Below are positions 26,164 to 37,420 of a DNA stretch of 64,000 nucleotides, piece by piece. Every line of letters begins with the position of its first letter. Within the stretch, counting starts at the first letter, position 1. The stretch covers positions 222,978 through 286,977 of the forward strand of contig JADJYH010000002.1 of assembly GCA_016719855.1 (NCBI GenBank). Direction: 5' to 3'. The position numbers and the translations under genes are program-made. The DNA comes from Saprospiraceae bacterium. GTDB lineage: Bacteria > Bacteroidota > Bacteroidia > Chitinophagales > Saprospiraceae. Below the pieces are notes generated by a model. The model ran no database searches. It was not told where the DNA came from and was given only the letters and a program-made list of their open reading frames with translations.

Positions 26164-26961
26164 CTAGATTTGTAAGGAAACGAGCAATTCCGACAATCGG
26201 CCCTCATTGAGTTTGAACTCGATTTTGCCGTTGGCGGCATAACTGATGTTGCCCGTTTCCTCCGAAACGACGAACGCTGTTGCATTGCTGCGCTCCGTGA
26301 TACCGAGTGCGGCACGGTGCCGAAGGCCAGTATGTTCTGGCAATGCGGAGCTGTCAGACACGGGCAAAATGCAACTGGCTGCTTGAATTTTCCCTTTGCC
26401 AATCAGTACGGCGCCGTCGTGAAGCGGGCTTTCTTTTTGGAAAATGCTCAGGAGCAAGGACTGGCTGATTTTTGCATCGAGTTGCACGCCAGCGTGGCCG
26501 ATGCCCTCCATTTCGAAGCTGTTTGAAAAGACCAAAAGTGCCCCAGTTTTGTCCTTGGCCATGCGCATGAGCGCTTGTTTTATCTCGAAATTGGCGGCTT
26601 CGTTCACGATGTTTTTGCCCAAATTGCGGGTGAACCAACGCAGCATGACCTCAGAACGGCGACCCAGCGTGGTGTTGCCGAGCATGAGCAAAAAGCGTCG
26701 CACTTCTGGCTGAAAAATGATGATGATGATGATAAAACCGACGTTGACGAACTGGCTGAGAATCATGGAGAGCATGTCCATTTTCAACATGCCCACTAGC
26801 CACCACAGCAGGTAAATGATGACGATGCCGATGAAAATGTTGAACGCAATGCTGCCCCGAAGCAGCAGGTAAACCCGATAAATCAGGTACCCAACGATGG
26901 CCACGTCGAGCACGTCCCAAAGGCTGATGGGCAGAAAACCGATTTCGAAAAGAAAATTCAT
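26164..26961 (-). CDS. cdaA: Diadenylate cyclase CdaA
   Basis: Makes c-di-AMP from two ATP at the inner membrane. Three transmembrane helices occupy residues 10-85, followed by the DAC domain with HDGAVLI (DGA at 182-184) and GLRHRAALG (RHR at 214-216), both intact. 265 residues is the standard CdaA size. c-di-AMP usually controls potassium and osmolyte transport and cell-wall balance. The regulator CdaR is not adjacent. The gene starts in a divergent region with a paired repeat array. Confidence 0.95.
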   Translation of the reverse strand: MNFLFEIGFLPISLWDVLDVAIVGYLIYRVYLLLRGSIAFNIFIGIVIIYLLWWLVGMLKMDMLSMILSQFVNVGFIIIIIIFQPEVRRFLLMLGNTTLGRRSEVMLRWFTRNLGKNIVNEAANFEIKQALMRMAKDKTGALLVFSNSFEMEGIGHAGVQLDAKISQSLLLSIFQKESPLHDGAVLIGKGKIQAASCILPVSDSSALPEHTGLRHRAALGITERSNATAFVVSEETGNISYAANGKIEFKLNEGRLSELLVSLQI

Positions 26962-26975
26962 GCTGGAAATGCGGG

Positions 26976-27087
26976 TATTGGGTGATTGGGATATTGGGTT
27001 ATTGGGTAGGAATTAGGGCATATCATATTCAAAGTTGATAAAGCCTACCCTTCAATAATCCAATAACCCAATCACATAATCACTCAA
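26976..27087. repeat. Paired TATTGGGT-type arrays between divergent genes
   Basis: 26976-27010 is a run of about 8-bp units (TATTGGGT, GATTGGGA, TATTGGGT). 27044-27087 carries related units on the opposite strand (CCAATAACCCAATCAC). They face each other upstream of cdaA and of the plus-strand gene at 27136. Confidence 0.75.
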
Positions 27088-27135
27088 ACCATCCGGTAAA
27101 GATGTCTTATTTTTGAGCTACCGAACACGCATTTT

Positions 27136-28258
27136 TTGAAAAAAATACAATTTAACTTGAAAAATAAGCTGTTTGTAATTGTACTTATTATTGTCTTAAC
27201 GCCTTGTTGGGTGGTCGCTCAAGAGGTGATTACCAATGAGTCAGGGCGAAAGATTGTGGTGGATGCGAATGGAAATTGGCGGTACTTTCAGGTGGATTCA
27301 ATCACAGTAAATTCGGGCGATGCCAAATTTCAGGTGCCCAAAAGGATGCCGATGAAAATGAACATCGGATAGCGGAATCCAAGCAATTGGAGCGGGAGCT
27401 GGCCCTGCTGCTCATCAAAAACCGGGTGGAAATGATAGACCTTCAAATCGCTTTGGGAGACAATTCAAGCAATTCTGTCATACGATTGAAGGAGCAACTC
27501 GAAGGGACGGCATATAAAATCCGGCAACTGGAAACCCAGTTGGAGGAGACAAAACTTCGGACCGCTTTTCTACAAAAAATAGGCAACCTGCCCCAACCAA
27601 GCTATGCTCGAAAGCTCAAGAAATGGGAACACGAACACCCCTTCAAAACAACCCCGGCGATACTTAATTCGGAAAATTAACATCAACGGATGGCCATCTC
27701 GCTAACGATATTGCAAACGGCATCCTACTTTTGCCTCCTAAGCTGCCATGTCAGATGGGCTTTCAGGGCGAAGACCCGCTGGCCAAAAAATTTCGTTGGG
27801 AAACGGCGCCTACGAGATTTTTCACCCATACCGATTTGGCGGTCGAGCAGCAGTTCGGAAAGCGTGATTTCATTGAAAGCACAGCCTACTTGGCTGCTTT
27901 CGAGGGTGGAGTGAAGCAACTGAATTTGGAGATTGCAGTGGCCTCCGACAAAGCGCCCCAGATATTCGGAACCTTGCTCCACAATGAGCTTTTGGAAGTG
28001 CAATTGTTGAGTGGGGAAACGGTTAGGTTGTTCAACACCTTGCCCAGCAATGGGGAGTGGCTCGCCGCTCAAGGTACTTTTGTTTTCAACGGCAGGTACA
28101 CGCTGGGCATTCGAGAAGAAAGGCTGCTTCGGAGCAGTGAGGTGGACAAGGTGCTTGTCAGGTGGAGCTTAGTGCAGGAGCTGTTCGAAGTTTTTGAAAC
28201 TGATTTTTTCATCCGGCATTTCAACTGTTTGGCTGCCATGTTGTCAAAAGAAAAATAA
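27136..28258 (+). CDS. Secreted protein of unknown function, broken into three frames
   Basis: Three open pieces appear to form one gene. The first has a signal peptide (LFVIVLIIVLTPCWVVAQ) and DANGNWRYFQ. The second, after a short A run near 27345, is a coiled coil (RIAESKQLERELALLLIKN). The third, from about 27668, has GKLTSTDGHLANDIANGILL and ends in a conserved-looking domain (FFTHTDLAVEQQFGKRDFIE, KVLVRWSLVQELFEVFETDF). Joined length is about 370 residues. I recall similar Bacteroidota proteins combining a GSWRYF-like N-terminus with such a C-terminal domain, but no function is known. The start at 27136 is a TTG. The join in the middle is inference. Confidence 0.5.
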
Positions 28259-28269
28259 ACAAGAAGCAG

Positions 28270-28851
28270 ATGCTAGGCTTGAAGTTACCGACAGACCCTC
28301 GATGGGTTGACCTTGCGGAGATGGACCTTGCGGAGATTCTAACCGACCACGCTTACTGTGAGCAAAAGGCTGCAACGTCCTGCATTTCGCTGATTCAAAT
28401 GTATCCTGACAAGGAGGAGTTGGTAAAAAGCATTGCTCCAATTGTTACGGAGGAGTGGGGGCATTTCAGGTTGGTGCTGCTTGAATTGGAACGCCGCAAG
28501 CTTAAATTGGGCTACCAACGCAAGGACGAGTATGTGAACGAATTGATGAAATTTGAGAAAAAAGGTGGCAGCCGGGAAGACCGGCTTTTGGAGCGGTTGT
28601 TGATTTGTGCGCTTATCGAAGCACGTAGTTGTGAGCGCTTCAGGTTGCTTTCCTTAAACCTGAACGAGGAAGATTTGAGGGAGTTCTACCACAAGTTCAT
28701 GGTGTCGGAAGCAAGCCATTACCGACTGTTCATTGACCTTGCCAAGGCTTATTTTCCGGAGGAAATGGTCAAATCTCGTTGGCAAGCGTACCTTGAGCGT
28801 GAGGCAGAAATCATTGGACAACTGGAACTTCGTGGCGACAGGATGCATTAA
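28270..28851 (+). CDS. miaE: tRNA 2-methylthio-N6-isopentenyladenosine-37 hydroxylase MiaE
   Basis: Non-heme diiron monooxygenase of the ferritin-like fold that hydroxylates the isopentenyl group of ms2i6A37 in tRNA. Iron ligands are visible in ILTDHAYCEQKAA (Glu and nearby His), EEWGHFR, EARSCERF and SEASHYRLF, giving the paired ExxH pattern. 193 residues agrees with the family. It is only 11 bp after the preceding broken gene and may be cotranscribed with it. Confidence 0.93.
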   Translation: MLGLKLPTDPRWVDLAEMDLAEILTDHAYCEQKAATSCISLIQMYPDKEELVKSIAPIVTEEWGHFRLVLLELERRKLKLGYQRKDEYVNELMKFEKKGGSREDRLLERLLICALIEARSCERFRLLSLNLNEEDLREFYHKFMVSEASHYRLFIDLAKAYFPEEMVKSRWQAYLEREAEIIGQLELRGDRMH

Positions 28852-29160
28852 GGCGAAATAAATTTTTGAGTTTTGCTATTTTTGTAACAGAAACCTAAAT
28901 GGTTGGATATTTCAAAAGTAGAGTCAAAAAAGGCGAACTAGGCAAGACGATTGGTTGTTGAACATTCCGTGGACTATTAATTTCTTTTTTTTGAAAAGTC
29001 AAGACAATCTTTCACAGATGTGGCAACTTTTTTGTTTAGTTTGGCGTAATTTTTAATATCACAAACGCAAGAAGTTACGTTTTCACAAAAAAGAATCGCT
29101 CCCAATGCAAATAAAAATAGACTACACATCCATTGACCTCAAACCAAAAAACAACTGGTT
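28852..29160. other. 309-bp AT-rich leader upstream of rpoD
   Basis: No gene seen. It presumably contains the rpoD promoter. TATTTTTG at 28877-28884 resembles the Bacteroidota minus-7 element TAnnTTTG, but a minus-33 TTTG at the proper distance is missing, so I do not call a promoter. Confidence 0.5.
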
Positions 29161-30027
29161 ATGCGCCAATTAAAGATTACAAATAAGATTACGACCAGAG
29201 AAAGTCTTGCCCTTGACAAGTATCTGAACGATATTGGCAAGATAGACTTGCTCAATGCAGAGGAAGAGGCTGACCTCGCCCGCAGAATCCGCACAGGTGA
29301 CCAAGCCGCACTCGAACGGCTTACAGAGGCAAACTTGCGCTTTGTGGTTTCCGTAGCAAAGCAATACCAAAACCAAGGCCTGTCGCTTAGCGACCTCATC
29401 AATGAGGGAAACGTAGGCTTGATGAAAGCAGCACGGCGCTTCGATGAGACCAAGGGGTTCAAGTTCATATCTTACGCCGTTTGGTGGATTCGACAGTCCA
29501 TTCTCCAGGCAATCGTGGAGTACTCACGCATAGTTCGGCTACCGCTGAACAAGGTCGGCTCGTATAACAAGGTTAACGAAGCGTTCATTTCGTTCGTACA
29601 GGAATATGAGCGGGAACCTTCGGACGAGGAACTTGCCGAGATTCTGGAATTGACCACCAAGGAGGTGTCGAACATGCTCAAGGGCAGTATCCGCCACGTG
29701 TCGGTAGATGCTCCGATAGGCGGAGAAGACAGCGACTCTACCATGCTCGATCTCATCGCTGACAACGACGGCGAGCGTCCAGACGACGCACTCATGGACC
29801 AGTCGCTGAAGGATGAAGTGCAGGCTGGTTTGTCCATTTTGGCACCACGTGAAATTGAGGTGCTTTCGGCTTACTATGGCCTGAACGGCCACAAGGCGCT
29901 GACTTTGGAGGAAATTGGCGATTTATATTGCTTGACCCGTGAGCGGGTCAGGCAAATCAAAGAGAGGGCGATCAGGCGGCTTCGAAAGTCTTACAATCGA
30001 AATGCCTTGAAGTCCTATTTGGGTTAA
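29161..30027 (+). CDS. rpoD: Primary RNA polymerase sigma factor (RpoD/SigA type)
   Basis: 288 residues, the short Bacteroidota form without region 1.1. Region 1.2 starts at ALDKYLNDIGKIDLL. Region 2 (LRFVVSVAKQYQNQGLSLSD, ETKGFKFISYAVWWIRQSI) includes the promoter-melting aromatics. Region 3 has HVSVDAPIG, and region 4 has LTLEEIGDLYCLTRERVRQI with the helix-turn-helix. In this phylum it recognises TTTG/TAnnTTTG promoters. Monocistronic, followed by a terminator. Confidence 0.96.
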   Translation: MRQLKITNKITTRESLALDKYLNDIGKIDLLNAEEEADLARRIRTGDQAALERLTEANLRFVVSVAKQYQNQGLSLSDLINEGNVGLMKAARRFDETKGFKFISYAVWWIRQSILQAIVEYSRIVRLPLNKVGSYNKVNEAFISFVQEYEREPSDEELAEILELTTKEVSNMLKGSIRHVSVDAPIGGEDSDSTMLDLIADNDGERPDDALMDQSLKDEVQAGLSILAPREIEVLSAYYGLNGHKALTLEEIGDLYCLTRERVRQIKERAIRRLRKSYNRNALKSYLG

Positions 30028-30046
30028 AATTCACGCAAAAAATAGG

Positions 30047-30076
30047 AAGCCTTGCCATTTTCGGCAGGGCTTTTTT
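30047..30076 (+). terminator. rpoD terminator
   Basis: AAGCCTTGCC pairs with GGCAGGGCTT across a short loop, then six T, 20 bp after the stop. Confidence 0.85.
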
Positions 30077-30141
30077 CATTTACGTCGAAATGGGTTGGCT
30101 GAAAACCGAATAAGTCTTAGAATTGACCTCAAAAAAAGAAA

Positions 30142-30813
30142 ATGGCAGGTATCGCATTATCGTTGTTCTTGATTTTGGCTTTGGGCATGATTGGCATTAC
30201 AGTGCTGATGAAGACCCTTCAGAACTACAGGCCGGGAAGGACTAAAATCCAGGCCGATCTGAATAAAATTAGAGCCGAGTTGGCTCCATTGGTAGCTGAT
30301 TTGGTGCCTTGGACGGCAGAGGAGATGGAACAATTGTCTTTCAACCAAATCAAAAAATCAATCAAAAACGGGTTGGTCAAAACCTCAAAAGGCGTGCTGA
30401 CCACAATTTACCACGAGCCAGTGATTGCCTGGGCCTACAAAAAATACGTGAGCAGAAAAGAAAATGGGCTGCTCTATGCGCGGACTAGCAATCAAGAGTT
30501 CATCTACCGAATCAAGAACGGTGAGGTGGAAATGGTGGTGGGGGAGCATTTGGTTGGCGTTTTGAACCAGCAAGGCTGTTTGGTCGGCCAGAAAGGAAAC
30601 AAGCAATTGGCTCAAATCAGCAAGAATGAGGACAACTTAGTGTTGCCTGTTTTAGTGAACAACAAGCTGGTTGGGAGCATGTCGAACCCACAAAGGAAAC
30701 AAAAGGGGAATGTGAGGGCTTTTCAGCATTTGGTTAAATTGGACAAGGAAGAAGAAGAAATCGTACTGTCGCTGTCCATTCTCGAACTCGTGAAAAGGGA
30801 GATTGAAGCTTGA
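30142..30813 (+). CDS. Membrane-anchored protein of unknown function
   Basis: 223 residues with one N-terminal transmembrane segment (IALSLFLILALGMIGITVLM) and a soluble, mixed remainder. It contains two tandem strand-rich stretches (GLLYARTSNQEFIYRI and GEVEMVVGEHLVGVLNQQG). I do not recognise a named domain. The orientation suggests a short signal anchor with the body outside or inside undetermined. A basic KQKGNVRAFQHLVKL precedes an acidic helix at the C-terminus. Separate transcript from rpoD because of the terminator between them. Confidence 0.7.
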   Translation: MAGIALSLFLILALGMIGITVLMKTLQNYRPGRTKIQADLNKIRAELAPLVADLVPWTAEEMEQLSFNQIKKSIKNGLVKTSKGVLTTIYHEPVIAWAYKKYVSRKENGLLYARTSNQEFIYRIKNGEVEMVVGEHLVGVLNQQGCLVGQKGNKQLAQISKNEDNLVLPVLVNNKLVGSMSNPQRKQKGNVRAFQHLVKLDKEEEEIVLSLSILELVKREIEA

Positions 30814-30936
30814 TTCCTCCAAAATCAACCTAAACAATTGGAAATCAATACCGAGCGACAAAAAAACAAGAAAAAATTGTAGAATATTAATCTTGTTGAA
30901 TACTTTTGGCCGATAATCAATTGATTCCCTATTCAG

Positions 30937-31170
30937 ATGACGAAACAAAAACAACCAACACTTTTCACAAGAAATCATTTGCCAGTAGCCCTGCTCCTAA
31001 ATCTGGCAGACAAACTTACCAAGGGAACCCATCCCACATTGAAACCAAAAATCATCCAATCTACGGGAAAATACACACAAAAAGAATTTCGAATCCAAGG
31101 GGTTGTACGGCTGGAACATTGTCAGGAAGAAACAATCCTGCATTACTTCCGTTCAACTTTTAACAACTGA
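30937..31170 (+). CDS. Possible small protein, doubtful
   Basis: 77-codon open frame in the 425-bp gap 30814-31238, with no motif and no convincing coding bias. A second frame overlaps it for almost the same span. It might be a small basic protein or just non-coding leader of the adhesin gene. Nothing else is visible in this gap. Confidence 0.2.
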   Translation: MTKQKQPTLFTRNHLPVALLLNLADKLTKGTHPTLKPKIIQSTGKYTQKEFRIQGVVRLEHCQEETILHYFRSTFNN

Positions 31171-31238
31171 AATTTCGCTCCAAAGCGAATTTTCTAGCAC
31201 GTCATTACTCAAGTTTCTTCTCATTAAACTTCTGAAAC

Positions 31239-34200
31239 ATGAAAGTTTCGCTACTTAATCAAACACCTATGCAACTTACAAGCTTCTTCCGACAGCTTTC
31301 CATTCGAGCGCTAATGGTTTTGGCATTGGCTGTTTCGGCGACTACCCTGATTTGGGCCGAAGGCTCAAAAGACTTTGTTGGGTACCCTGGCACTAGGATG
31401 TTCCTTGACACCAGAGACCCCCAACAGATGAAAGTTTTCGCCCGCGAAGGCGAGTTCATCAACCTTGGTGCCAGCCACCTTGGTTTTCCAGAGGGGGTTG
31501 GTTACATCAGGGTCTATCGGCCAGATGGAACGCTCCACACCACCTTCACGAACCCGTTCCCACTTAGTTCCAAGGTTGGAATGATTGAAAGCCTTACTCA
31601 GGAGTTGGCAGGTCCCACAGGTGGAGGGACTGGCTACGTACCTGCTGTTGTCCAAGTACCAACTGGTCAAAAAGGTATTTGGACGGTAGTTTTTGGCTAC
31701 ACCACTACCAATGCCTTGTCCGCAAATTTCACGAATATAGCCAACAATTTCCCTTGGACTCCGGCGAATCAAGCACAAGCCTATAAAAGGGCCATTTTGG
31801 CTTGGGACATTACGATTACCGAAGGCGCCGCAGGTAACCAACCAAACGCCATTATGCACGAAGGTCGGGTTTACTCCAACGAATATATTACCCTTATCCG
31901 TGGCAATGGCCAACTTACTTCTCCCACTTTTTACGTACTGACGAACGACGGGTACCAGTATCAAGTTGATGTAAAAGATGCCGACCCCTACCGCTTCCCA
32001 ATATCCTCCAACTCCTTGGGATTGGTTAATGGGCTAGGCCAACCTGCCTACAAATCAAAACTTGAAAGTGCGTTCCAAAGGAACCATCAACCAGGAACTT
32101 GGTCCCCCAACAACTTATATCTCTTTGAGCCACAAGCTGCTGACTACATAAACCCTCCTTTTAGGTTGATAAACAACAAGATATTCTTCAATATACCGGA
32201 CCCTGCTATGGACAGTACAGCTTTGGTGTCCGATATTTTCTACAACCACCCCCCTAATCCTTCTGGCCCCCCGTATCCGCCTACAACCCCACCAAGTCCT
32301 CCGGTTTCTCATACCACTTGGCTTAATACACCAATTCAGGATTTTTCTCTGGACGCACCGATAATTTTTATCGGGGTAAACGCAAATGGCTTAAACTGCA
32401 GTCCCGGTTCCATCCAGTTTGGGAAAGGCGGTTTTTTTGTTTTCAATACAAATATTGGTGGCAGTGTAACGTTGGAACTCGACTTGAACAACAATGGATA
32501 TTCTGAGTTTGACCCAATGGACACGGTATTACAAGGTGTTTTGAACCCTGGTTTGGATTCCATCTATTGGAATGGTTGGTTGAACGGAGCGGCAGTCCCT
32601 GTCAACCCTGCTTTTCAGTTTGGTGTTACTGGAAATATTCAATATGGCCAAGTACACATCGCGCTAACGGATGTGGAAGGTAACATTGGTGGGGTTACTT
32701 TCAAGCGGCTAACTCCTATCCCCAACCAACCTGACGACTTGTTTTATTTCGACCACTCAGATATCTTTCCTAATGATCCTGCTGCGATAAGTGGTAACGG
32801 TACACCTGGCCACCCTAAGGAAACAAACATTCCTTACGTGTATGATTTTAATGAAGGAAATGAAAAATATATTGATGAATGGACTTTCGTTGAGTATCCA
32901 ATCGATACTACGTTCATCGTCAAAATTGACTCGAGTTGCGTTTGTGACACAATCAACACTCCAGTTTTAACGGGTACAGGTGGCGGTGTTTTTTGCGAAG
33001 GGCAGGAATTGACCATGACTGCCACCAATTCGGTTCTGGGAACCGGAGACTTGACTTATACATGGTCGGGTCCACCCAGTTTCAATTTTGTGGAAACAAT
33101 AGATTCAACGGCAACGAGCACAGTCACCATTGGCGCTGCCACTACGACCAATACAGGTACTTTCCAAGTTATAGCTGCCACGTCACCCGGAGGTTGCAGA
33201 GACACCTTGACGTACAATGTCACTGTCAACCCAAATCCTGTCGCACTTAGCATAACTGGAGGCGGCACTTATTGTGCTGGGGAACCCGTAACCTTGGAAG
33301 TTCAAACCATTTCAGGATTTACTACGCTTGACTATGCATGGAGCGGCCCAGGAGTTCCGGCAAACCAGGCAACAGGAACTGTAGCCGGTGGCGGCATAGT
33401 TACACTCGTACTTCAGAACGTACAAGTCGCTGATGCTGGAGGCTACAGTTTGGTACTAACCTCCGTTGAAGGATGCGTGTCCGTTACTATTTCTACCACA
33501 GTTAGATGTCAATGTTACTCCAGTAGTTTCGTCGATTACCGGCAACAACAGCTATTGCGAAGGTGATGACGTGACGCTGACAGCTACAAACTCAGCTACT
33601 GGTTTTTCTACCATGATTTGCACATGGACCGGGCCGAATGGCTTCAACGTTTCGCAAAACGTCAATGGAACTGATCCAATTACATTGAACCTGAACAATA
33701 TCAACAACTCATTTGAGGGGATTTACACCCTTGTTTGTGCTGTTGGTACTTGCGCTAGCGTTTCGGTTGAATTTGACCTTGTGATAAATACCCCACCGCT
33801 GATCAGTGCAATCAGTCCGAATGGTTCATTTTGCGAAGGCACATCGGTAACGTTTACCGCCCAAAACGCTAACCTTGGCTCTGGTCCGGTCACTTATACT
33901 TGGACTGGCCCGAATGCATCACTGCCATTCACTGGCCCCGCACTACTGAGTGGACCTTATGATTTTACAATTCCGAACCTTACACCAGCAGATGCCGGTA
34001 TCTATACGCTTACATTGGGTGGTTGCCCTTCAGCTCCACAATCTGTGACCATCAGCGTGTTACCAGCCCCCAATCTCACGGTCACCGGTGGCGGTGATGT
34101 ATGCGTCGGACAGGACGTGACCTTGACGGCCACAAACAGTACGCTCGGTGTTGGCCCAATCATCTTTATTTGGACTGACCCTAATGGCAACATCTTGTCG

Positions 34201-37200
34201 CAGGGTGTTACTCCCGATGCTACAGCAAGTACGGTGACTATCAACAACGTTACTGCTGCCAACTCGGGCACTTATACCATTTTCGAAACGATTGACGCAA
34301 ATGGTTGCACAGCAACCGCAACTGTATCGTTGAATGTGCTTCCAGGCTTGAACCTCATTGCCCCAACGCCTGACAGCACCTACTGCGAATTCAACAGCGT
34401 GGTGCTTACTGCAACAAACACCGTGGATGCAGGCGATTTGACCTATACTTGGAGCGGGCCGAACGGCATCGTTCTTGGGCCATTCACCGTTGGTAGCTTC
34501 GAGCCGTTGACTGCCATTATCAGCGAAGCAAACCTGATGCACGATGGCACATGGACACTGGATGTCAATTCAACCAGTGGTTGCAGTTCCAGTATTCAGG
34601 TAGAAGTGACTGTCCTTGCAGGAGTGAGAATAACGGCCGTCGTGGGCGGAGGTCCATATTGTTTTGATGCTCCTGTGACACTAAATGGCTCAGGCGAAGG
34701 TTCTGCCGATTCTGTCAGCTATACTTGGACTGACCCGAACGGTATCCCGGTTGGCGCTGGAACAACAGTGCCAGCAGGGCCATTCCCAGGAAGCAGTTCT
34801 TCCAATTTGCCTGGTATCTATGTCCTGGAAGTTGTTGCGGACTCAAGTGGCTGCTCCGATAGCGAAACAGTTACCGTTGAAATCATACCACTTCCAGAAG
34901 TGATGGTGTTGAACAACGACACCACGCTTTGTGGACTTGATACGCTTGAAATTTGTGGGCAAGCGACCACAATTAATATTGGTTCATTTTCCTACATTTG
35001 GTCTACGCCAACCGGCGAAATTATTACAGGCAGTGCCAGTGGCAACGCCCCATTCTGCGACATCATTCTACCAATGCAGGACTACGGCGCAGGCCCTTAT
35101 ATTTTGAGGATATCTGCCGATGGATGTACCTCAGTGCCTGATACTTTCAATGTATCATTGAATCCAAATCCTGTGATTTCGATTGTCTCGGGTGGTGGAA
35201 CCTATTGTGCGGGCGAGACGGCGGATGTTTGTTTCACCAACACCAATCCAGATGTCGTTGGGTTCTTCTACACCTGTACTCTGCCGAACGGCACTCAGGT
35301 CACCGGCCAAACCAGTACAAATGATATCATTTGCTTACCAGTCACCCAGTCTGGTACCATTTGCTGTTCCCTTGAATCATTCGATGGTTGCGTATCCAGT
35401 CAGGCATGTGTTACGGTCACGTTCGAGCCTAGCGCCGATTTGTCGGTAACGGCAAACACCCCGGTTTGTGCAAACGAAACCCTGATGCTGAGTGGAACAA
35501 ACTCGCTTCCTTGCACTGGAACAATAACCTACGCCTGGAACGGCCCCAACGGCTTTACCTTCGTTGGTACAGCTCCGTGTGCCGGGCCTTTTCCCGCGGA
35601 AGTTCCGAACCCGGTTTCAGGTGAGTACTGCCTCATTGCTCCTTTGAATAGCAACTGCCCAGACACGGCTTGCATCACAGTTACGGTTAATCCAGTTCCA
35701 ATTGTTGTCAACAACTCCATCACTGGTGGTGGAACATTCTGCGCAGGAGAGGAGGTGGTTTTGATTGCTCAAGTATCCATTTCCGACAACTCAAACATCA
35801 CCTATACTTGGTGCCAAAACAACGTGCCAATCCCTGGCCAAACGGGTACAGTAGCCAGCGGCAGCACAGTCACCTTGGATTTGGGGCAAGTAGCAACAAA
35901 TGAGGGTGGCGAATATTGCCTAAAATTGGAATCCACCAATGGATGTGTCAATATTCCGCCAACTTGTATTCAGGTTACAGTCAACCCATTGCCAGCAATC
36001 CTGACGGTGACAGGCGGCGGCACCTACTGCGAGGGCGTGGACGTAGCGTTGAATGGATCTGGTACGCCCGGCCTCGGCACTGTAAACTATACTTGGTCGG
36101 ACCCGAACGGCAATCCTGTTTTCAGCGGCACTGCTCCAAGTCAAGGTCCATTCCCGGCAACGGTGAATGACATTAGCCAACTTGGTGCGGGCATTTATAC
36201 CTTAATCGTAGAACTTGGCGATTGTGCTGACACAGCCAACGTGGTAGTTGAGGTAAATCCGAAACCAATCATCACCGTCATCAGTGGAAACGAAACCGTG
36301 TGCGCTGGTTCAAATGTGGTGGTTTCATTTGAAGTTGACCCGAACGGAGCTTCGAGCGTTGACTGGAACTATGACAGTCCCGACTTCGATACCAGCGGTA
36401 CGGTGACGACTGCCACCACAATTACTTTCACGATTGTGGCCAACAGCACAACATCAGCCACCATCACCGCCGAATCGAGCGACGGATGCGAGGCAGAGCC
36501 GCAGCAAATCAACATCACGGTCCAAGAAATAGACCCACCGGTGCTTACGCCGTCTTCACTTGTGATTTGCGTAGGCGACGACCTGGTGCTGGCCACAACG
36601 CTTTACACTGGTACCGTTAGCTACGAGTGGTTCAAGGATGGTGTGTCAATCGGCACGACCAATGACCCCAACTTTGTGGTCACTCCACCGATGTCAGGTG
36701 TCTACAGCGTTGAAGTGACTGTTGATGGTTGTTCGGCTGGGTCCACTGGAGTTGCAGTCACTGTACCCGCCGCACCTGATGCTATTGACGACGAGTATTC
36801 CAGCACGACACAGACAGCAGTTTCCGGCAATGTTTCTGACAATGACACAGGTGGCGCAGTGACGCATACAGTGGTTACAGAGCCTTCGATAGGTAGTGTG
36901 ATATTGAACCAAGATGGTACTTTTACTTATACACCAAGTACACCGGCAGCTCCGACAGTAACGTTTGTATACGAAATATGCCTTGTGGAATGCCCGGGTG
37001 CATGTGACCAAGCCACCGTTACGATAACCTACCAGGTTGATTGTGAAGTGCCGAACGTGCTCACACCTGATGGTGATGAAATCAACGATGTTTTGCAAAT
37101 TGACTGCATTCCGCCACCTAACCCCAATTTTCCGAACAATAGCCGCTTGCGGATATTCAATCGTTGGGGCGATGAAATTGCGGCATTTGAACCTTACCTG

Positions 37201-37335
37201 AACGAAGAAGGCTGGGATGGAACTTTCGGAAGTGATAAGAAACCTGTGCCTGCGGCTACTTATTTCTATCTGTTTGAATTTGATAAAAATAGTGGCGATG
37301 ACGTGCTTTCAGGTTACATAAAAGTAGTCCGATAG
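31239..37335 (+). CDS. Giant Ig-like-repeat adhesin with T9SS type B sorting domain, one frameshift
   Basis: About 2030 residues after removing one inserted A near 33504 (joined reading TISTTVDVNVTPVVSS). A signal peptide (to about residue 40) is followed by a large N-terminal domain (41-565) opening GSKDFVGYPGTRMFLDTRDP. About fourteen Ig/PKD-like repeats of roughly 85-100 residues come next, each with GGGTYC.G..V.LTA and Y.W.GP. Then there is a cadherin-like linker (AIDDEYSSTTQTAVSGNVSD) and a C-terminal type B domain (PNVLTPDGDEINDVL, RIFNRWGDEI, GWDGTFGSDKKPVPAATYFY). It is exported by the type IX system and held at the surface. It is followed by a PorP/SprF gene, as in SprB-SprF pairs; a dedicated secretion partner is inferred. 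Confidence 0.88.
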
Positions 37336-37420
37336 TCAAGGTTTTTAGCGGGTGGCGGTTGAACAAAATCAACTACCACCCGCCATCCACCATCCAACAA
37401 CAACCTTTAAAATAGTGAAC

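Noticed and set aside
28877..28884. rpoD promoter element TATTTTTG
   Set aside because: Matches TAnnTTTG, but no TTTG lies 17-19 bp upstream and such matches are frequent in AT-rich sequence.
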